From Fulvia fulva (taxonomy: Eukaryota > Ascomycota > Dothideomycetes > Mycosphaerellales > Mycosphaerellaceae), in the NCBI RefSeq assembly GCF_020509005.1, contig NC_063015.1, positions 1,798,001 to 1,862,000 of the forward strand: a DNA stretch of 64,000 bases. Reading direction: 5' to 3'. Position numbers and translations under genes: made by a program. The notes beneath the pieces were generated by a model. The model saw only the letters and a list, made by a program, of their open reading frames with translations. It made no database searches and had not been told where the DNA came from. Below are positions 1 to 13,200 of this stretch, in pieces; positions within the stretch are counted from its first letter, which is position 1; every line of letters starts with the position of its first letter.

Positions 1-3000
1 GATTATCTATAGTATACTTAGTAGTATTTAATAACTTCGTCGTTAGTAATACTAACGCCCGCCTACGGCTATATAAGAAGAAGGCGACCGGTTAGCGTAA
101 GTTAATAACAGTGCTAAACGACTCTTACGGCGAGTATTATAAGCTTAAGAAGTATAAGAAGGCTTATAATAACTATACCTAAGGTAATCGTATATTTAAC
201 GTATTTTATACTAAGTTCCTAGAGTACGGGTACTACCTAGAGAAGATAGATAAGGAACTTATTAACGATATCTAGGACAAGCTAAATGATAAGTTAAAGT
301 AGGTACTAGTATATCGCGACGACTTTAATAACCTCCTAGCCCTTAAGTAATACCTTCGCGATATTAAACTGAAATTAGATAATATTAAGGGTTCCGGCGG
401 AGGCGGTAGCGGCCGTAATAATAGATAGATTTGTCATTCCCCTGTTCTAGGACCCTATCCGGCCTATATAGGTATATATCTATTGTTATGTACAAAGGGA
501 AACCCGAATAGGTGAAAACCCTTCCCGCCCCCGACTACTCCTTATCTAGTTTAGCTTTCCCTCTAAACGTACGTAGTCTATGTCACTACCCCGTTAGCCC
601 CCGCTCCTAGCCGGTCTCGTCGCGCTACGTCGTGTCCTCTCTTCCTATACTGTTCCTACTAGGCGGTACTGTTCTAGCTAGCCCTTCTCTAGTATCTAGT
701 TCGTAATACGCCGTAGGTCCTTAGCGTTATTAAGAAGTGCCCTAATCGTCCGGTTCCTCGCCTTTACTATCTACTCCCCCCTTCCTAGCGACCACCTCGG
801 ACAGACGAGGAGTGCGTGCCGTACGTTCTAGGAGCGATAGCCGTAGGGGCAGCTAGTATTCGTATATCCTAGAACCTTCCTCTATAATAGGTACCCCTAG
901 AGGCCAATGTGTTCGCTTCGTAGTTAGGTTACTATACTACTCTATACCCTCGTAAGGCGGTAGTAGATAAGCTTCGGGGGGTGCTTGACCGCGGATTTTG
1001 TAGCTAACTATTCCTTAGGTTGTCCCGCTAGCTAAGGGCGTCTACTATACCCTATAACCTAGTTGTTCTACCTCTCTTTCTATAGTTGCTCTATAAACGA
1101 TTTCTTACCTTCCTATTATGTTACTAGCTATTCGTCCCTTACCCGGTAGTTCGGCTCGTTTCCGGGTCAAATACCCTTATACGCTAGTACTAATTCGCGG
1201 GCCCTTACGACTACACTAGCGATGACCTTCTATACTAGGTACTATACCGACTTGCCTAAGTAGGAGGTCCGTAGTCCCTAGATATATAGGTCGATCGGTA
1301 GTATAGCGGTCTCGTACTTAAGTATCCTTATTAGTATCGACTTATATACCCCGGTAACCTTCCTTAGGCATTAGTTTTAGATCTTTACTAGCAGCGCGAC
1401 GAGTCCCTTTAATAGGTAGGCCCTCTCGCCTAAGAACTATACTTAGCTACTATAGGTAAGGACTAGCCGTATAATAGCCGTATATAGAAGTCAAAACTAC
1501 CGGAAGTCCGCCCCCTATATAGACGTAGTGAGCCTCTAGTATAATGCTATATTCTGTTTAGCTTTCCGTAATATTGCCTATACGTACTTCCTCTACCGTA
1601 GCGCCGGGTCCACCTATAGTCCGAGGATCCTAAGCTGATTTGCCGGGTTAGTCGTGTACCTCTATATCTAGATAGAAGCTTGTATATTATAGAACCGTAG
1701 CCGGCGCGTAAAGTGTATCAGATTGTACTTTTCTAGGGCAAACCGAGCCCCGTACCTCCTAGCCTAGTCCTCGTAGATCTTGTGCTTCTCTTCTAGTAGC
1801 CTACAGTTCTCCTTAGTCGAGGAAGACTACGCTAGGATGTTTGTGTCGTCTACGAAGCCGCTCGTAGCGGTGTTCTAGGATTCTAGGGCTAGGAGCAGCG
1901 TCGCTATAAAGAAGAGGAACAGAATAGGTACTAGCGTTAAGCCTTACGGGATTCTAGTATAGACTGCTTAAAATAGGCTTCTGTACTAGCCGACTAGGAT
2001 CGACGTACTACGGTTTTGGAGGTAGGACCGTACGAAGTTAATAAGCCACTTAGGGAGTCCTTTCGACCTTAGGATGTAGAGTAGCCGCGGGTATAACACG
2101 TAGTCGAAGGCTCCCGATATGTCTAGGCTAAGTAAGGAAGCCACCTTGTCCCTATTCTTATACTAGATAGCCCGGCCGTAATAATAGTAGTCGTAGTAAC
2201 GGTAACGGTAATAATAGTAGCCGTCGCGGTAGTAACGAAGGTAAGCCTAAGTATATCGACTATAACGAGAAGATTCGTATAGAATATAATCTTAAAGCTA
2301 CTAAGCGCGATAGTTATACCTTCCGTAATCTTACTAAGGAAGAAGTAGCTAAGCCTAAGGAGGATATATTCTACTACGTATATAAGGCTATAGACTATAA
2401 GGGTGCCTAGTCGCCTAAGTATCCCTTTAAGAAGTATAAGAAGACTAGTAGCGACGCTAATTACGCTACGAAGAACGTAACGATCTAGGTCGGTAACGTA
2501 CTAGTAGAGCTTAAGGCTACCGAGTCGGGGGAAGCCTAGGCTCTAGTCGTATACGTACTAACTAGTAGCCTATACTCGCGCCTAGTACTAATCCTCCGAA
2601 GACAGTACTACTAGAATCTTCTAAGGTTACGCCTTATTATATTACCGTTATAGACGAAAGAGGAACTATATATAGTAAGAAATAGCAATTAGTAATATCC
2701 CCGTAATCTTTAGTCCGGAGAATATACTATATACTATAAAGACGATAGACCTTCCGCTAAGAAGCTCGTATATTATAGTAGTAGGTATAGCGGGTAGTAA
2801 GCTAGTACGTATTCTAATAGATAAATCTAAGGTCTAGACTATTATAGATTAGGCTACTCTATAGAGCTTAAAGGATGTACTGTCCTTCCTTAGGCTAGCT
2901 AACTTCTATAGAAGGTATATAGCTAGCGTATTGTCTTAGGTTATAGAGGACGGTAAATTATATCCTATCGTATTCTACTTAATTATTACGAATATAGGTT

Positions 3001-3004
3001 AGTA
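1..3004 (+). mobile_element. Gypsy-like retrotransposon relic (gag, zinc knuckle, scraps of pol), split by a LINE
   Basis: Conceptual translation of 130-420 gives a gag-like stretch rich in charged residues. It resumes after the LINE at 2188 with a Gly/Asn/Ser/Arg-rich tract and a degenerate zinc knuckle near 2370-2430, where Cys and His codons appear as TAT or TAC, as RIP predicts. Around 2775-2935 there is a short protease-like patch followed at once by the FLRLANFYRRYI motif from the end of a gypsy reverse transcriptase. Most of the RT between these is therefore deleted. The left end lies outside the window. Many in-frame stops; not functional. Assignment to Ty3/gypsy rests on the NFYRRY motif and the gag style. 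Confidence 0.6.
425..2172 (-). mobile_element. 5'-truncated LINE (Tad/I-like) reverse transcriptase relic
   Basis: Read on the minus strand, 2160-1610 encodes the second half of a non-LTR reverse transcriptase: a block with LLSLDISGAFD, then RSYLQNRST, then GFVDDTNILA (the catalytic F/Y-x-D-D box), then EKYNLIHFTRR. These are typical of fungal Tad/I-clade LINEs. Several Trp and Gln codons are TAG. The copy starts in the middle of the RT at its right end, so it is 5'-truncated, as LINE copies usually are; its 3' part runs left to about 425. It is flanked by a 15-bp direct repeat, CGGCCGTAATAATAG, at 410-424 and 2173-2187, which I read as the target-site duplication. No poly-A tail is evident. 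Confidence 0.82.
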
Positions 3005-3008
3005 GGTA

Positions 3009-5395
3009 TGTCGTACGGTACTAAGACTAACTTAGTATATACTAAGTTAGTCGAGATAATAGTATAGTAATACTACCGAGATACCGTACGAATAGTAGGA
3101 GCGACTTAGAGGACCTAAAGTCGCTTAGCTAGTTAGTACGAGACTGTCGGAGGAACTACCGTTATAGGATAAGATATAGGTAAAACCGATAAGGCGTAGT
3201 AAAACAGAACTAGGACTAGAGCAAGATCTCTCTATATAGGTATAAGAGACGTAGTCTCTATACCGATAGTAGAGACACCTTTAGTACTAAATACTATTCT
3301 ACTATATACCTTCGTATACTTCATTAGTCCTTCTTCCGTCCCTATTACGTGTCCTTATTTCCGTATATATATATATATATATACTATACCTATTTAATAG
3401 GTTATAAGCCCGGGTTTGCTTAATAGGACATCGATATACTAAGGAGGTACGACGTAGGGTATTATACCCTATACCCGGAATCCGTACGATAATATACTAA
3501 TAGACTCGGGGAGGCTACTATACGGAACGCTACTAATAGACTCGGGGATTCTAAGCTTATTCTAACTACCGTAGTCAAGTAGAACTTACTATATATCTAA
3601 GGCTACCTTCGCTATAGAAGACTTAACGAGTTACGAGGGCCCCCGGAAGGTCGGCCCTACCCTTACTCGTAAGAGCTAGAAGCGCTAGTTCGTTATACTA
3701 CGAGACTATCTCGAAAGCCGGGAGGTATTCTAGGTTATCGACGACTCGTCGGCTAATCTCCTAGAATCCGTTACGCCTAAGATTACTTTATAGACGAACG
3801 GTATAGCGAGATATACTATCTTAGTATATTTGTCCGAGGAGGATAACTAAGAAATCTTAGATATATAAGATACCAAAGAGGTCTAGAAACTTCTATAGAA
3901 GAAGTATAGTAAGGTCTTTAAGGTATATATAGTAGCGCTTATAAAATAGCTAGTATCGTTTAAGCTACCGGACGATTAGACAATTAGACAAGGGTAGATA
4001 TATCTAGGTAACCTATCTATATAGATTACCGAAATAGATAGTAAAGAGACCTACTATTAGGACCCCGTCCGGAGGTTTAAGTACCTACTAAGTAGCCTCC
4101 CGGACGTCTACGCTAGTACTAGGGATACTATCCTAGTCTAGCTAAACCTAGGCTAGGAATCCGCTATAACCTTACTTAAATCCTACGAATTACGGATCTA
4201 AGAGAGTAAGGGCGAGACCGCTCTATACTCCTAGAGACAAGGGGGTAAGAGCGGCTACTTTATCTACGATAGTAACTACCTAGTTATATCGTACCCGGAA
4301 CTAGATTCCGTAAAGAAGTTTATGAAAAAGAAGAATACCTAGAAGTGACCGGAGAAGAAGTCCTATAAAGAGCTAGTCCGGGATCGAGAGAAAGCCTAAA
4401 ACGCCCTTAAGAAGTCTAGGAAATAGTAGAAGGATAGGAGAAGCCAATCCGATAACAAGACAAAGGTAAAGGCGGTACGAGCCTATACCTTACGAGAAAG
4501 CAATACCGAGGAAATATACGACGACGAAGTCGCCTATTCTACTACCGAAGTAAAAGGCAAGTTTCCCGCCTCCGAAAAGTTACTAGACTCCTATACCTCC
4601 TTATATATAACTGATAATAAGTCTCTATTTAGATCGCTTAGGAAACTAGCGAGAAGGAAAGTAATTAAAGACCTAGATACATTCTATAAAGGAATAGTAA
4701 CTATAGGAGGACTAACGGGGAAATAAATTACGCTAGAGAAAGTCTTGTTTGTTCCTAATCTCGAAGTTAATCTAGTTTTATAGAGGTAGTTTAGTAAGTA
4801 ATTCGATGTCGAACCTCTAAACTTTATACTTAAGTATAAGAGCGGAAAGCCTATCGTACGAATAGTACTACGAGGGGGGGTACCGGTAGTATCTTTAATA
4901 TCCGACTCTCTAAACTAGGTAGATAATAGGCCCCCGGAGATATTACGCGCGGGTAATATTCCTAATAAGGAAGCTCTAGCCGCGGTAACTACCGAGGACT
5001 AGTAGGAGCTTTAGTATAGAAGACTCGTATACCTAGGTAAAGGATTACTCCGGAACGTCTATAGGGTAAGTAATAAGAAGGACCCGATTCCTATCCCGGA
5101 CGAGTATAACTATAAGGTATACTCTATCGCGAATATACGGAAGTTTAAAGGCGCTATCGTAGAACGAAATAACGAAAAACTTGCGCTTATATCTATCGAT
5201 ATCTACGGACCCTTCGGAAATACGACATCTAGGCTAGGTTTTAAATTCTAGCTAGAGATCGTAGATAACTTCTTAAGAAAGAAGTAGGTAATCCCGCTTA
5301 AGAACAAATCCGACGTACCGTAAGTACTACGATAATAGCGGCTAACTATAGAGAAAGTATCTAAATACTACGTAAGAGCAGTACTATCACGGCCC
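3009..5395 (+). mobile_element. Ty1/copia retrotransposon relic (5' LTR, gag, protease, integrase start)
   Basis: The copy seems to begin with an LTR at about 3009-3400 (TGTCGTACGG start, A/T-rich leader) followed by GTTATAAGCCCGGG, possibly a RIPed primer-binding site. Reading through stops, 3620-4560 is gag-like; 4585-4920 matches a copia protease region ending in VLFVPNLEVNL; 5005-5090 is the pre-integrase zinc region (LWYRRL...LGKGLL, with the expected His residues mutated to Tyr); and 5180-5390 starts the integrase core (LISIDIYGPF, then WVIPLKNK with its Trp codon turned to TAG). The element stops abruptly near 5395, before the reverse transcriptase, so the right part is lost or displaced. 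Orientation is plus. Confidence 0.75.
3364..3383. repeat. (TA)n microsatellite
   Basis: Ten TA units in a row inside the presumed copia LTR leader. It probably arose or grew through CA-to-TA conversion. Confidence 0.9.
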
Positions 5396-5626
5396 TAGGC
5401 CTAGCAAATGTCTAGCTAGTACGTAGGTCACGTGACCGCGCGTACTAGCGTAGCACCTCGGCTTATATATAGCCTCGGCGTACCTCGCGCTCCTTATTCC
5501 TACGTACCTAGCTACTTTATATCAATACGACTATCAACCGTTATAAGTACGGAGTAATAATATACCTAAGCTACTAATAGTTCTAAAAGAATAGGAGAAA
5601 GAATTAGGTATTTAATACGATACGAC
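5396..5626. other. Unassigned RIPed segment between copia relic and gypsy LTR, LTR-like
   Basis: No protein match can be read. It contains GTCACGTGAC (an E-box-like palindrome), a TATATATAG box and many direct CGTA/CCTA words, which look like LTR promoter sequence. It could be the start of another LTR, or a solo LTR whose ends I cannot define. Confidence 0.3.
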
Positions 5627-5819
5627 TAATACGGTTTACTACTACCGTAATGTCGCGCCGCGGCTCTTCCCCGCGGGGAACCCGTATCCCCGCGTACTAG
5701 TACCTTACCGCTTCCTTATATATCTCGCGCGCTTCGCGCTTCTCTTTCGTAGCCTTACCGAATAACGCTTATTTTACGGTAACCCTATACTATCGTCTTA
5801 TAGATTACTACCCGTAATA
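5627..5819 (+). repeat. 5' LTR of the outer gypsy element
   Basis: Starts TAATACGG and ends CCCGTAATA. It aligns with 19727-19852 over most of its length but carries an extra stretch of roughly 60 bases after GTCGCGC that the 3' copy lacks. The exact right end is uncertain because the 3' copy may extend a further 67 bases. Confidence 0.65.
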
Positions 5820-8800
5820 GTTTATTCGGTCCTATAAGCGGTCTATCTAGTTAGGCTAGTAGTTATATTTAAATCGTACTAGTAAAGTACGCGTTAAGGT
5901 AGGTTAAGTTCACTATAGTTACTAACCGTCGAGTCGCGCGTATAGGCGTACTAATAATAACTATAGTCGCGTAAATAAGCGTATTAGTTAAGTTAATAGA
6001 TCACCTCTCTCCTTCGCGTAAAACGCGCGCCTCCCTTCTCTTATAGGGCCCTTATATACCTACTAAGGGAGTAGTCTTATCTACTACGTAATAGTATAAT
6101 ATAGCTATACCCGGTAGTACTACTAACGGGGTGCTCTTACCTAAGTAACCTCTTTATCTAGATCTTAGTAAGTATAAGCGTTAGTCGCTCGTACGCGCTA
6201 AGCTTTTCCTAACCGTATCTACTAAAACGTAGATACTCGATAACCTAGGTACCGATACCGCCCTAGGTACCTTCCCTTCCGACGACGACTCGAACGTATT
6301 CGCCGCCGAATAATAAGAGATCGAGAAGGATCTACTACCTAAAGAACAGTAGTTTGCCTTAACCTCCGACCCTATTAACTTCGTACAATTCCTCGACGAA
6401 GAATAGATCTTAGAAGAAGGAGGAATTAAGGTGTATAAGATTATAGAGTCAAGAGATAATATATCTATACAAGATAGTAAAACTAATAATATACGCTAAC
6501 CTAAGGAGTAGGTAATCGCCTTAGAGTATACTACTATTAAGAGCCTAGCCGAGTTCGCGACTAGTACTATAGTATACCTAGAGATTATGTTTCACCTCGT
6601 TCGCTAGATATAGTTAGACTTTATTACACTTTTTAACTAGGTCGAGTCCCTAAAGAAGGCTAATAAGGTTATATAGCGTAAGTACGCCGATATAAAGAAG
6701 GAACGTAATATAGTATCCGAGAGTCTTAGTTAACTTGAAAAGGATAAGGATATCAAGGGCCTCTTTATATTCTACTTTAACAAATACTAGAAGTATAAGA
6801 GTTAGATATAAGACCTTAAGGAAGCTATATAGCGCCTCCGATAGGATAATAATACGCTCTTCGGATAGGTCGAGGAGTCGTAGGTAGGCATATTACCTAA
6901 GGATATTAAAGCCCTATCTAAGCGTAATTAGGCTCTAAATAAGGAAGGAGTAGAGCTAAAGGCTTAGCTAGTAGCTAAGGACACGAACGGTACTAGCGAT
7001 ACTAGTAGTACTAACGGTAATAATAATAATAACCGTAGTTATTAGGTCCGCGTCTACTCCCCTCGTCGTGACGGTATTTCACGATCACCTACGCCTTCCT
7101 ACTTAGTAGGACCGTATAGGTAGAGGCACCCGACGAGGAGGTAGTAGAGGTAGTAACGATAACGACGGAGACAACTCTAATAACAATAAGGGTAGAGATA
7201 ATAGTCGACTACGCCGTTACCTACGCCGTAACTCCTTACGACGAGAACGCTAGAGCATACCTAGTAGTACTTCTAGGGTAACTAGTAATACCGCCGTTAG
7301 CTAGTTCACTACTATCGAACTCTCCGTTAATATTATATATACTAATAAGTTAGTTAAGGATCTAGAAAACAAGTTCGATAATAAGATTATAAACTTTAAC
7401 CGTTAGCTCGATTAGCTAGAGATTAAGCTGTCCGTAATATAGTTCTAGACTATCGAGGACGGACTACGCTATATCCTTAACTACCTCGATAGGTACCTAT
7501 ACTAGCTATATAATCTGCGAGTACCCTCTAAGCGTACTAAGCGCAATTGAGTTGACCCCTTTAAGTCTATCGATAGGATAATCTAATTCCTTATCGATCG
7601 GTATAGTAAAAAGGACGTCGTAGGCAAGGCCTTCTAGAAGCTCTAGGTCTTATAGTAGGGTAAGAACGAGTTATTTTCCATCTTTATCGCTAAGTACGAC
7701 GAATAGCGCAACTTATACGACCTATTAGCTAAGACTAATCACCGCCTACTCGAGGGTAAGCTTAACTATAAATATATAGAGGTACTACCTATAGAGACTA
7801 AGGACCGTAAAGACTTAGTCGACCTATACTATAAGCTCGAAGCTAAGTTCGAGCGCCTAAAGTCAAAGACCCTAGCTATACTACGACTACCTCGTAGTAC
7901 TAGTAGTAGTAACGGTACTATACCTACCGCGCCCGGCGTAGCCTAAGGTTTAGGCCTTAAGCTATACGATTAGATACCGCGTAAATTTAAGGAACTTAAG
8001 AAGTTCGAGCCTAAGGAGAAGGCTAGTATTATCGTAGTAGGCGGTTATATCCGCTACCGCCGTATAGACTATAACTTATACTCGCTAGACTACCCTATTA
8101 AGTAGTATAAGCGCCCTCCGCCGCGCGCGAATACTAGCTCTATAACATAGACACCGGCTAACCCTTAGTAATAGGGAAATAGCAAGACTAACGCTTAAGT
8201 ACGATAATCGTTAGTCCTACTTACGAATATAATACTAAGAAGGAGATATAGCGAGATACGGTAATATAAGGACTAGAGTACGCTTTATATATATTAGTAA
8301 GCTCTCTAATACCGTCTATTATACGAGGGGTACTAAGGCTAAGAGTGTCCCCTTACCTTATAATGCCTAGTAGTATAGATAGTAATTAAGCTCTTGCCTT
8401 CCTTAATTATAGTACTACCTCTTAGTATATAAATTCTGTATACGCTCGTATATATAATCTTCCTCGACTCTAGGAAGAACCTCTTTAATTAGGACTAGCT
8501 AATAGCGGCTCCGCTAACGAGCTTATTACCGAGTCTACGTACTTTCCTCTTAATGTCGGCGGCTACGTCGAAATCCTTAGCTACTATTTAGTAGAATTAC
8601 TAGAGTATAATATCGTGCTCGGCTCTAGTTAGTTCGTAGACTACGAACTAGAGATATAATAGGAGAAGGGCATTATAATAATAAATCATTTGAAATGCCG
8701 TACCTATAAGGTAAACTAGAGGTCTAATAAGCACCTAATAGTATAGTCTATTAACTATCTAGCTACGCTAGTACTATTAGGCAATTATCGACCGCCGATA

Positions 8801-9239
8801 ATAGAAGATAATCCCGACGAAGTTACCGCTCCTATACTATCGTTACCTAAGTATATACCCTAACTATAGTTCTATATAACGTTCGAGGACGAAGAGGATA
8901 ACTTCCGTATATATACTCGATAACCGTTACCGGTAGACGGCGTTTAGACGTTAAAGCAACCGTGCCAATATACGAAATAAAAGTAACGAGTTGTCGAACT
9001 AGAACTAGAGATCGATATTATAAATATCTCCGTAGCCTACGTAGTAAAACTAGCTCGTAAGAAAGGAGCGGAAGTCTATATAATATAGATTATACTACCT
9101 AGTTAGAAGCACTACGCTAACCTATTACGAGCCTACGTAATAGTAGCGACTAGGTAAGACTTCAATCCTACTAGGCTCTACGCTATAAACCTTCGGAAGG
9201 TATAGTTAGCAAACCCCTTAATAGTATATATAATAATAG

Positions 9240-9441
9240 TGTTACGGTTCACCTTATAAGGCTGTACTTAGTGTCACGTGACCTAGTGCGCTAGCGCACC
9301 CGGACCCTAGACCCTGACCTCGACGTTTACTTTATCGCGGCTTCGCTACTTTCTTATCTTCTCTTCTTCGTAGAACTTATTCGATTCTAAGGTATTAATA
9401 CGTTTACGCCCTGTCTTACGCCTTGTCCGTATTAAGAAGTA
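9240..9441. repeat. Solo LTR of a related gypsy family
   Basis: Begins TGTTACGGTTCAC, the un-RIPed form of the TATTACGGTTCAC start of the LTR at 19727, and ends ...AAGAAGTA. It interrupts the protease-RT linker of the outer gypsy pol. The five bases AATAG occur directly before (9235-9239) and after (9442-9446), fitting a 5-bp target duplication. Its last third (from ACTTATTCGATTCTAAGG at about 9379) is nearly identical to 19853-19919. Confidence 0.72.
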
Positions 9442-10056
9442 AATAGCGACTTCGATAGATTTATAAAAGGTAAAGATAAGGACTAAGATACTAAGGTCTA
9501 CTTACCCTAGGAACTATACGATTTCGAGGACTATTTTAACCGTTAGGATATATCGAAGATCCTACCTTACCGCCCTAGTAAAGACTATGAAATATACCTT
9601 AAAGACGAAACTAAGTCACCTCCTTTTAAGCGGCTATACGTAATGTCGTCTCGTAAGAATAAGGTAATTAAGAAGTAGGTCGATAATTAGCTAGAATCTA
9701 GAGCGATATAATAAAGTACGAGCCCGGCTTCTATACTAGTACTAATTATACGTAAACTAGGCGGCGGTCTACGGGTCTATATTGACTATAGAGCTCTTAA
9801 TGCCCTTACGGTCAAAAGTAGATACCTAATACAACTATTCTAAGAAACGCTAAACCGCCTAAATAGGAAGAAGTACTTTACTAAACTCGATATTATCTCT
9901 ACCTTTAACCGTATTTGTATTACGGAGGGCTACGAATAGAAAACTACGTTTAGTACTCGCTATAGTCAATTCGAGTATATAGTAATGCCTTTCGGCCTAT
10001 ATAATGCTCTAGGAACATTCTAATTATATATTAACGATACGCTTAGGGAGTATCTC

Positions 10057-10240
10057 TATAAGGGCGCGTATACTATAGGGTCCGAACGAGATAGTTATTG
10101 TTCTACGAAGCTACGAAAGAGGAGCGCGAGGCACGGCGAAGTTATAAAGTAAAGCTAAGCCGCGCTAACCTAATACGGAAGGTCCGCGGTTTAGCCGGGC
10201 CGACGTAGCTATAGTAAGGGGTCGCGGGCTACCCGTAATA
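10057..10240 (-). repeat. 3' LTR of nested gypsy (left end)
   Basis: 184 bp, TATAAGGG...CCCGTAATA. The termini are TA...TA rather than the usual TG...CA, as RIP would leave them. By eye it differs from its partner at about seven positions, nearly all C/T or G/A transitions. Confidence 0.92.
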
Positions 10241-13200
10241 GTACCCCCCCTCCTAAAATACGCCTTAGTCCTCTAAGCGTTATCTACCTTATAAGGCTAC
10301 TTACCTATCGAGCTCTATAATTACGCGAACGCCTAATCATCCTCTAGTACCCTATCGTTATCCGATAATATCGCATTCGCTCTATTAAGACTATCCTCGA
10401 CTAGCTTCCTTCGAGAAACATATTCCCTATTTAGCTAGCTTACCCTAGACCTAAGTCTATCTTCCGCTAGTACTCGCGTATAATCCTTATAACTAAAGTT
10501 AGGTATTATTATAGGCTCTATAGGCTCTACTCGAGTATTAAATATATACGGAGTAGATTCTATTAGAGGTAAGGCTCGAGGCGACTTATTCGTAACGATG
10601 TCTTTCGGAATAACCCTAATCGTATTAAGCCCGAGCACCTTAGTAGCTAGTAGGGACTATTTAGATAGAGCTACGAAGCCTATAGGCGTAGATAACTCCG
10701 GCCGGTTATAGTAAAAGTCTATAATAGCGGCGGCTACGTGTTTAAGTATATCCTCTATAGGTTACTAGGTCTTACTATCCTCCTCGTTCTAATATCTAGC
10801 CTATTTTACCTTATACTATATATCTACCTTACGCTTATACCCCTTCTTTACCTTGCCTACCCGCTTACGGGTATATATATTAAGGATCTTTTCTACCTCG
10901 TATATAGACGTAGGTACTACTACTATATCGGCTACTATATTAGCCTCGGTAGTATTAGGTTCGATAGTTATTAGTAGTAGCGGCGCTAGATACTACCCTT
11001 TAAGTAGTAGGAAATCGGAGTAGTCGGCTCGTTATAGTAGTAAGGTATAGAAGTAGTTATTAAGTCCTACTAGAGCGTCTAATAGTTTTAGTAGATAGAA
11101 GAGTCTAGCCGGTATAACTTCCGTAATCTAGTAAGGGCCGGTATATCTCCTATCTAGCTTCTTAGATAGTCGAGTCGTACGGATTTTCTTAGTACTAAGA
11201 TACACCTAATCACCTACCTTATAGTCTAGAGGAATGCTTCGGTAGCGGTTTGCTACTTCTACTTAGAGAGCTTATAATATTCGTATATTCTCTTAAAGGT
11301 GCTTATAAAGCTCGTAAATTCGACGTATAAAGGTTTCTACTAATCGCGTATCTAGTCGCTAGAGAGTAGTTAGTCCTCCCTCCTTTCTAGCGTTTAGGTC
11401 AACTCGCTCTATAAACTTAGGGTTATAGCCTAAGGTAGCGTAGAACGGCGACATACTAGTAGTCTCGGATAGGTAATTGTTGATTACGAACTAAGTAAGG
11501 CATAGCCATTCTGCCTAGTTATCCTATGCCTTATTAGTAAATATACAAAGATACTGTTCTATCGCCTAGTTAGTACGTTCTGACTGTCTATCAGTTTCTA
11601 GGTAATACGAAGAACTTAGCTTACGATTTATACGGAGTATCTTATAGTGTTTCTTCTAGAAGGTAGCAACCTACTACTTACTACGGTCTAATTTAATTAT
11701 GTTAGGAAACCCGCGCCGACAGAATATATATTTAAGGAAAAGCCTTGCCGTATTCTATACTATTATTACGCTAATATAGATCAGCTCGACTTCCTTAGTA
11801 AGCCTATTAGTAACGGTCATAATGTTGTTATAGACTATATCGTTAAGAGTACTGTCTAGGAGTCCGATAACGAAGTCGACTATAATATGTTTCTAAGGCC
11901 GATCTAGAACAGGAAGTAGCTATAATAATCCTAGTGGCTAGTAGTGTAGAGATTTTGTTATACGGTAGGTACGGCAATTCGCGGTGTATCTACGTACGGA
12001 TCTCGCTAATCTAGGTTAGTAGAATTTACGTGCTACGAGTTTATAAGTACGAGCTCGTCCTAGATAGCCTACTACTAGAGCGTTATAGTTTATCTTAATT
12101 ATCCTAGTCTATAAGGCTTAGTCATTTAGTACCTATAAGCTCTAGCCGTCGTATTGATTTCGAATATATAGTAGGTCGCTATCCACTTTATAGTATACTA
12201 GGTAAATCTTCGCTCTCTATAGTATTATAGGAGTACGGTCTTTCTATAGGTCTTTAATCGCGGTCTTAAGCTCGTTATTGGTTACGTAAGCCGCCGACAT
12301 TCGATACTCGAGTTAGGAGTAGCTATACGCGAAAATGCTTCGATAAACCGCCTATAGAAGTTAGTAAATCTAAGGAAGGCCTATATATCCTTTAGGTTCT
12401 TAGGAGCTTCCTATGTCTAAATATATTCGAGTTTCTTAGGGTCTATCTCGATACCGTTAGGAGTTATAATTAGCCTAAGATACTTTACCTTCTATTAGTA
12501 GAATTCGCTTTTATTGATGTCTACTATAAGTCCTACATCGCGTAGCTTAGTAAGAACCTTCCGTACGTGTTCAATATGCTCCTCTAAGATGTTACTAAAG
12601 ATAAGTACGTTATCTAGGTAGGCCGATACAAAGTCGTCTAGGTGTTCTTATAAGACCTTATTAATATATAATTAGAACGATACTAGTTCGTTATATAAGC
12701 CGAATAGTAACACTAGACACTCGTAGATACCGTATCGTATCGTAAACGCCGTTAACTACCCGTGCCCTTTAGCTATCCGTAACTTGTTAAAGGCTACTAT
12801 AATATCTAGCTTCGTAAAGTACTTCTTACCGTATATACGGTTAAGCGTCTCTTATATTAAGGGAATCGGATACCGGTTCTTAATAGTGATCGCATTTTAT
12901 CCTCTATAGTCGATAAAAACACGTAGCCTACCTCTAGGCTTACGTACTACTAGTACTAGTATAGGAGACTAGCTCGTCTTTTGCCCTACTTTCCGTACCT
13001 TCCCTTTAGATATTTACTCGTCTAGCTATTTCTTAACTACCTCGTTCTCCTTCTTAGCTAGGCCGTAGGGCTTGCGGTATAGTAGCTCTTATAGACTATT
13101 AGGCTTAATATAAATCTTATAATCTACGCCTAGTCGATAAGGTAGGAGTCCTTTATAATCCTTAGCTAAGAAAGCGTCTATAATATCGTAGTATATCGGC

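Noticed and set aside
10738..10974. 78-codon hydrophobic ORF in the repeat block
   Set aside because: It is the antisense of the minus-strand gypsy pol; its Leu/Tyr/Ile bias comes from RIP-made TA-rich sequence.
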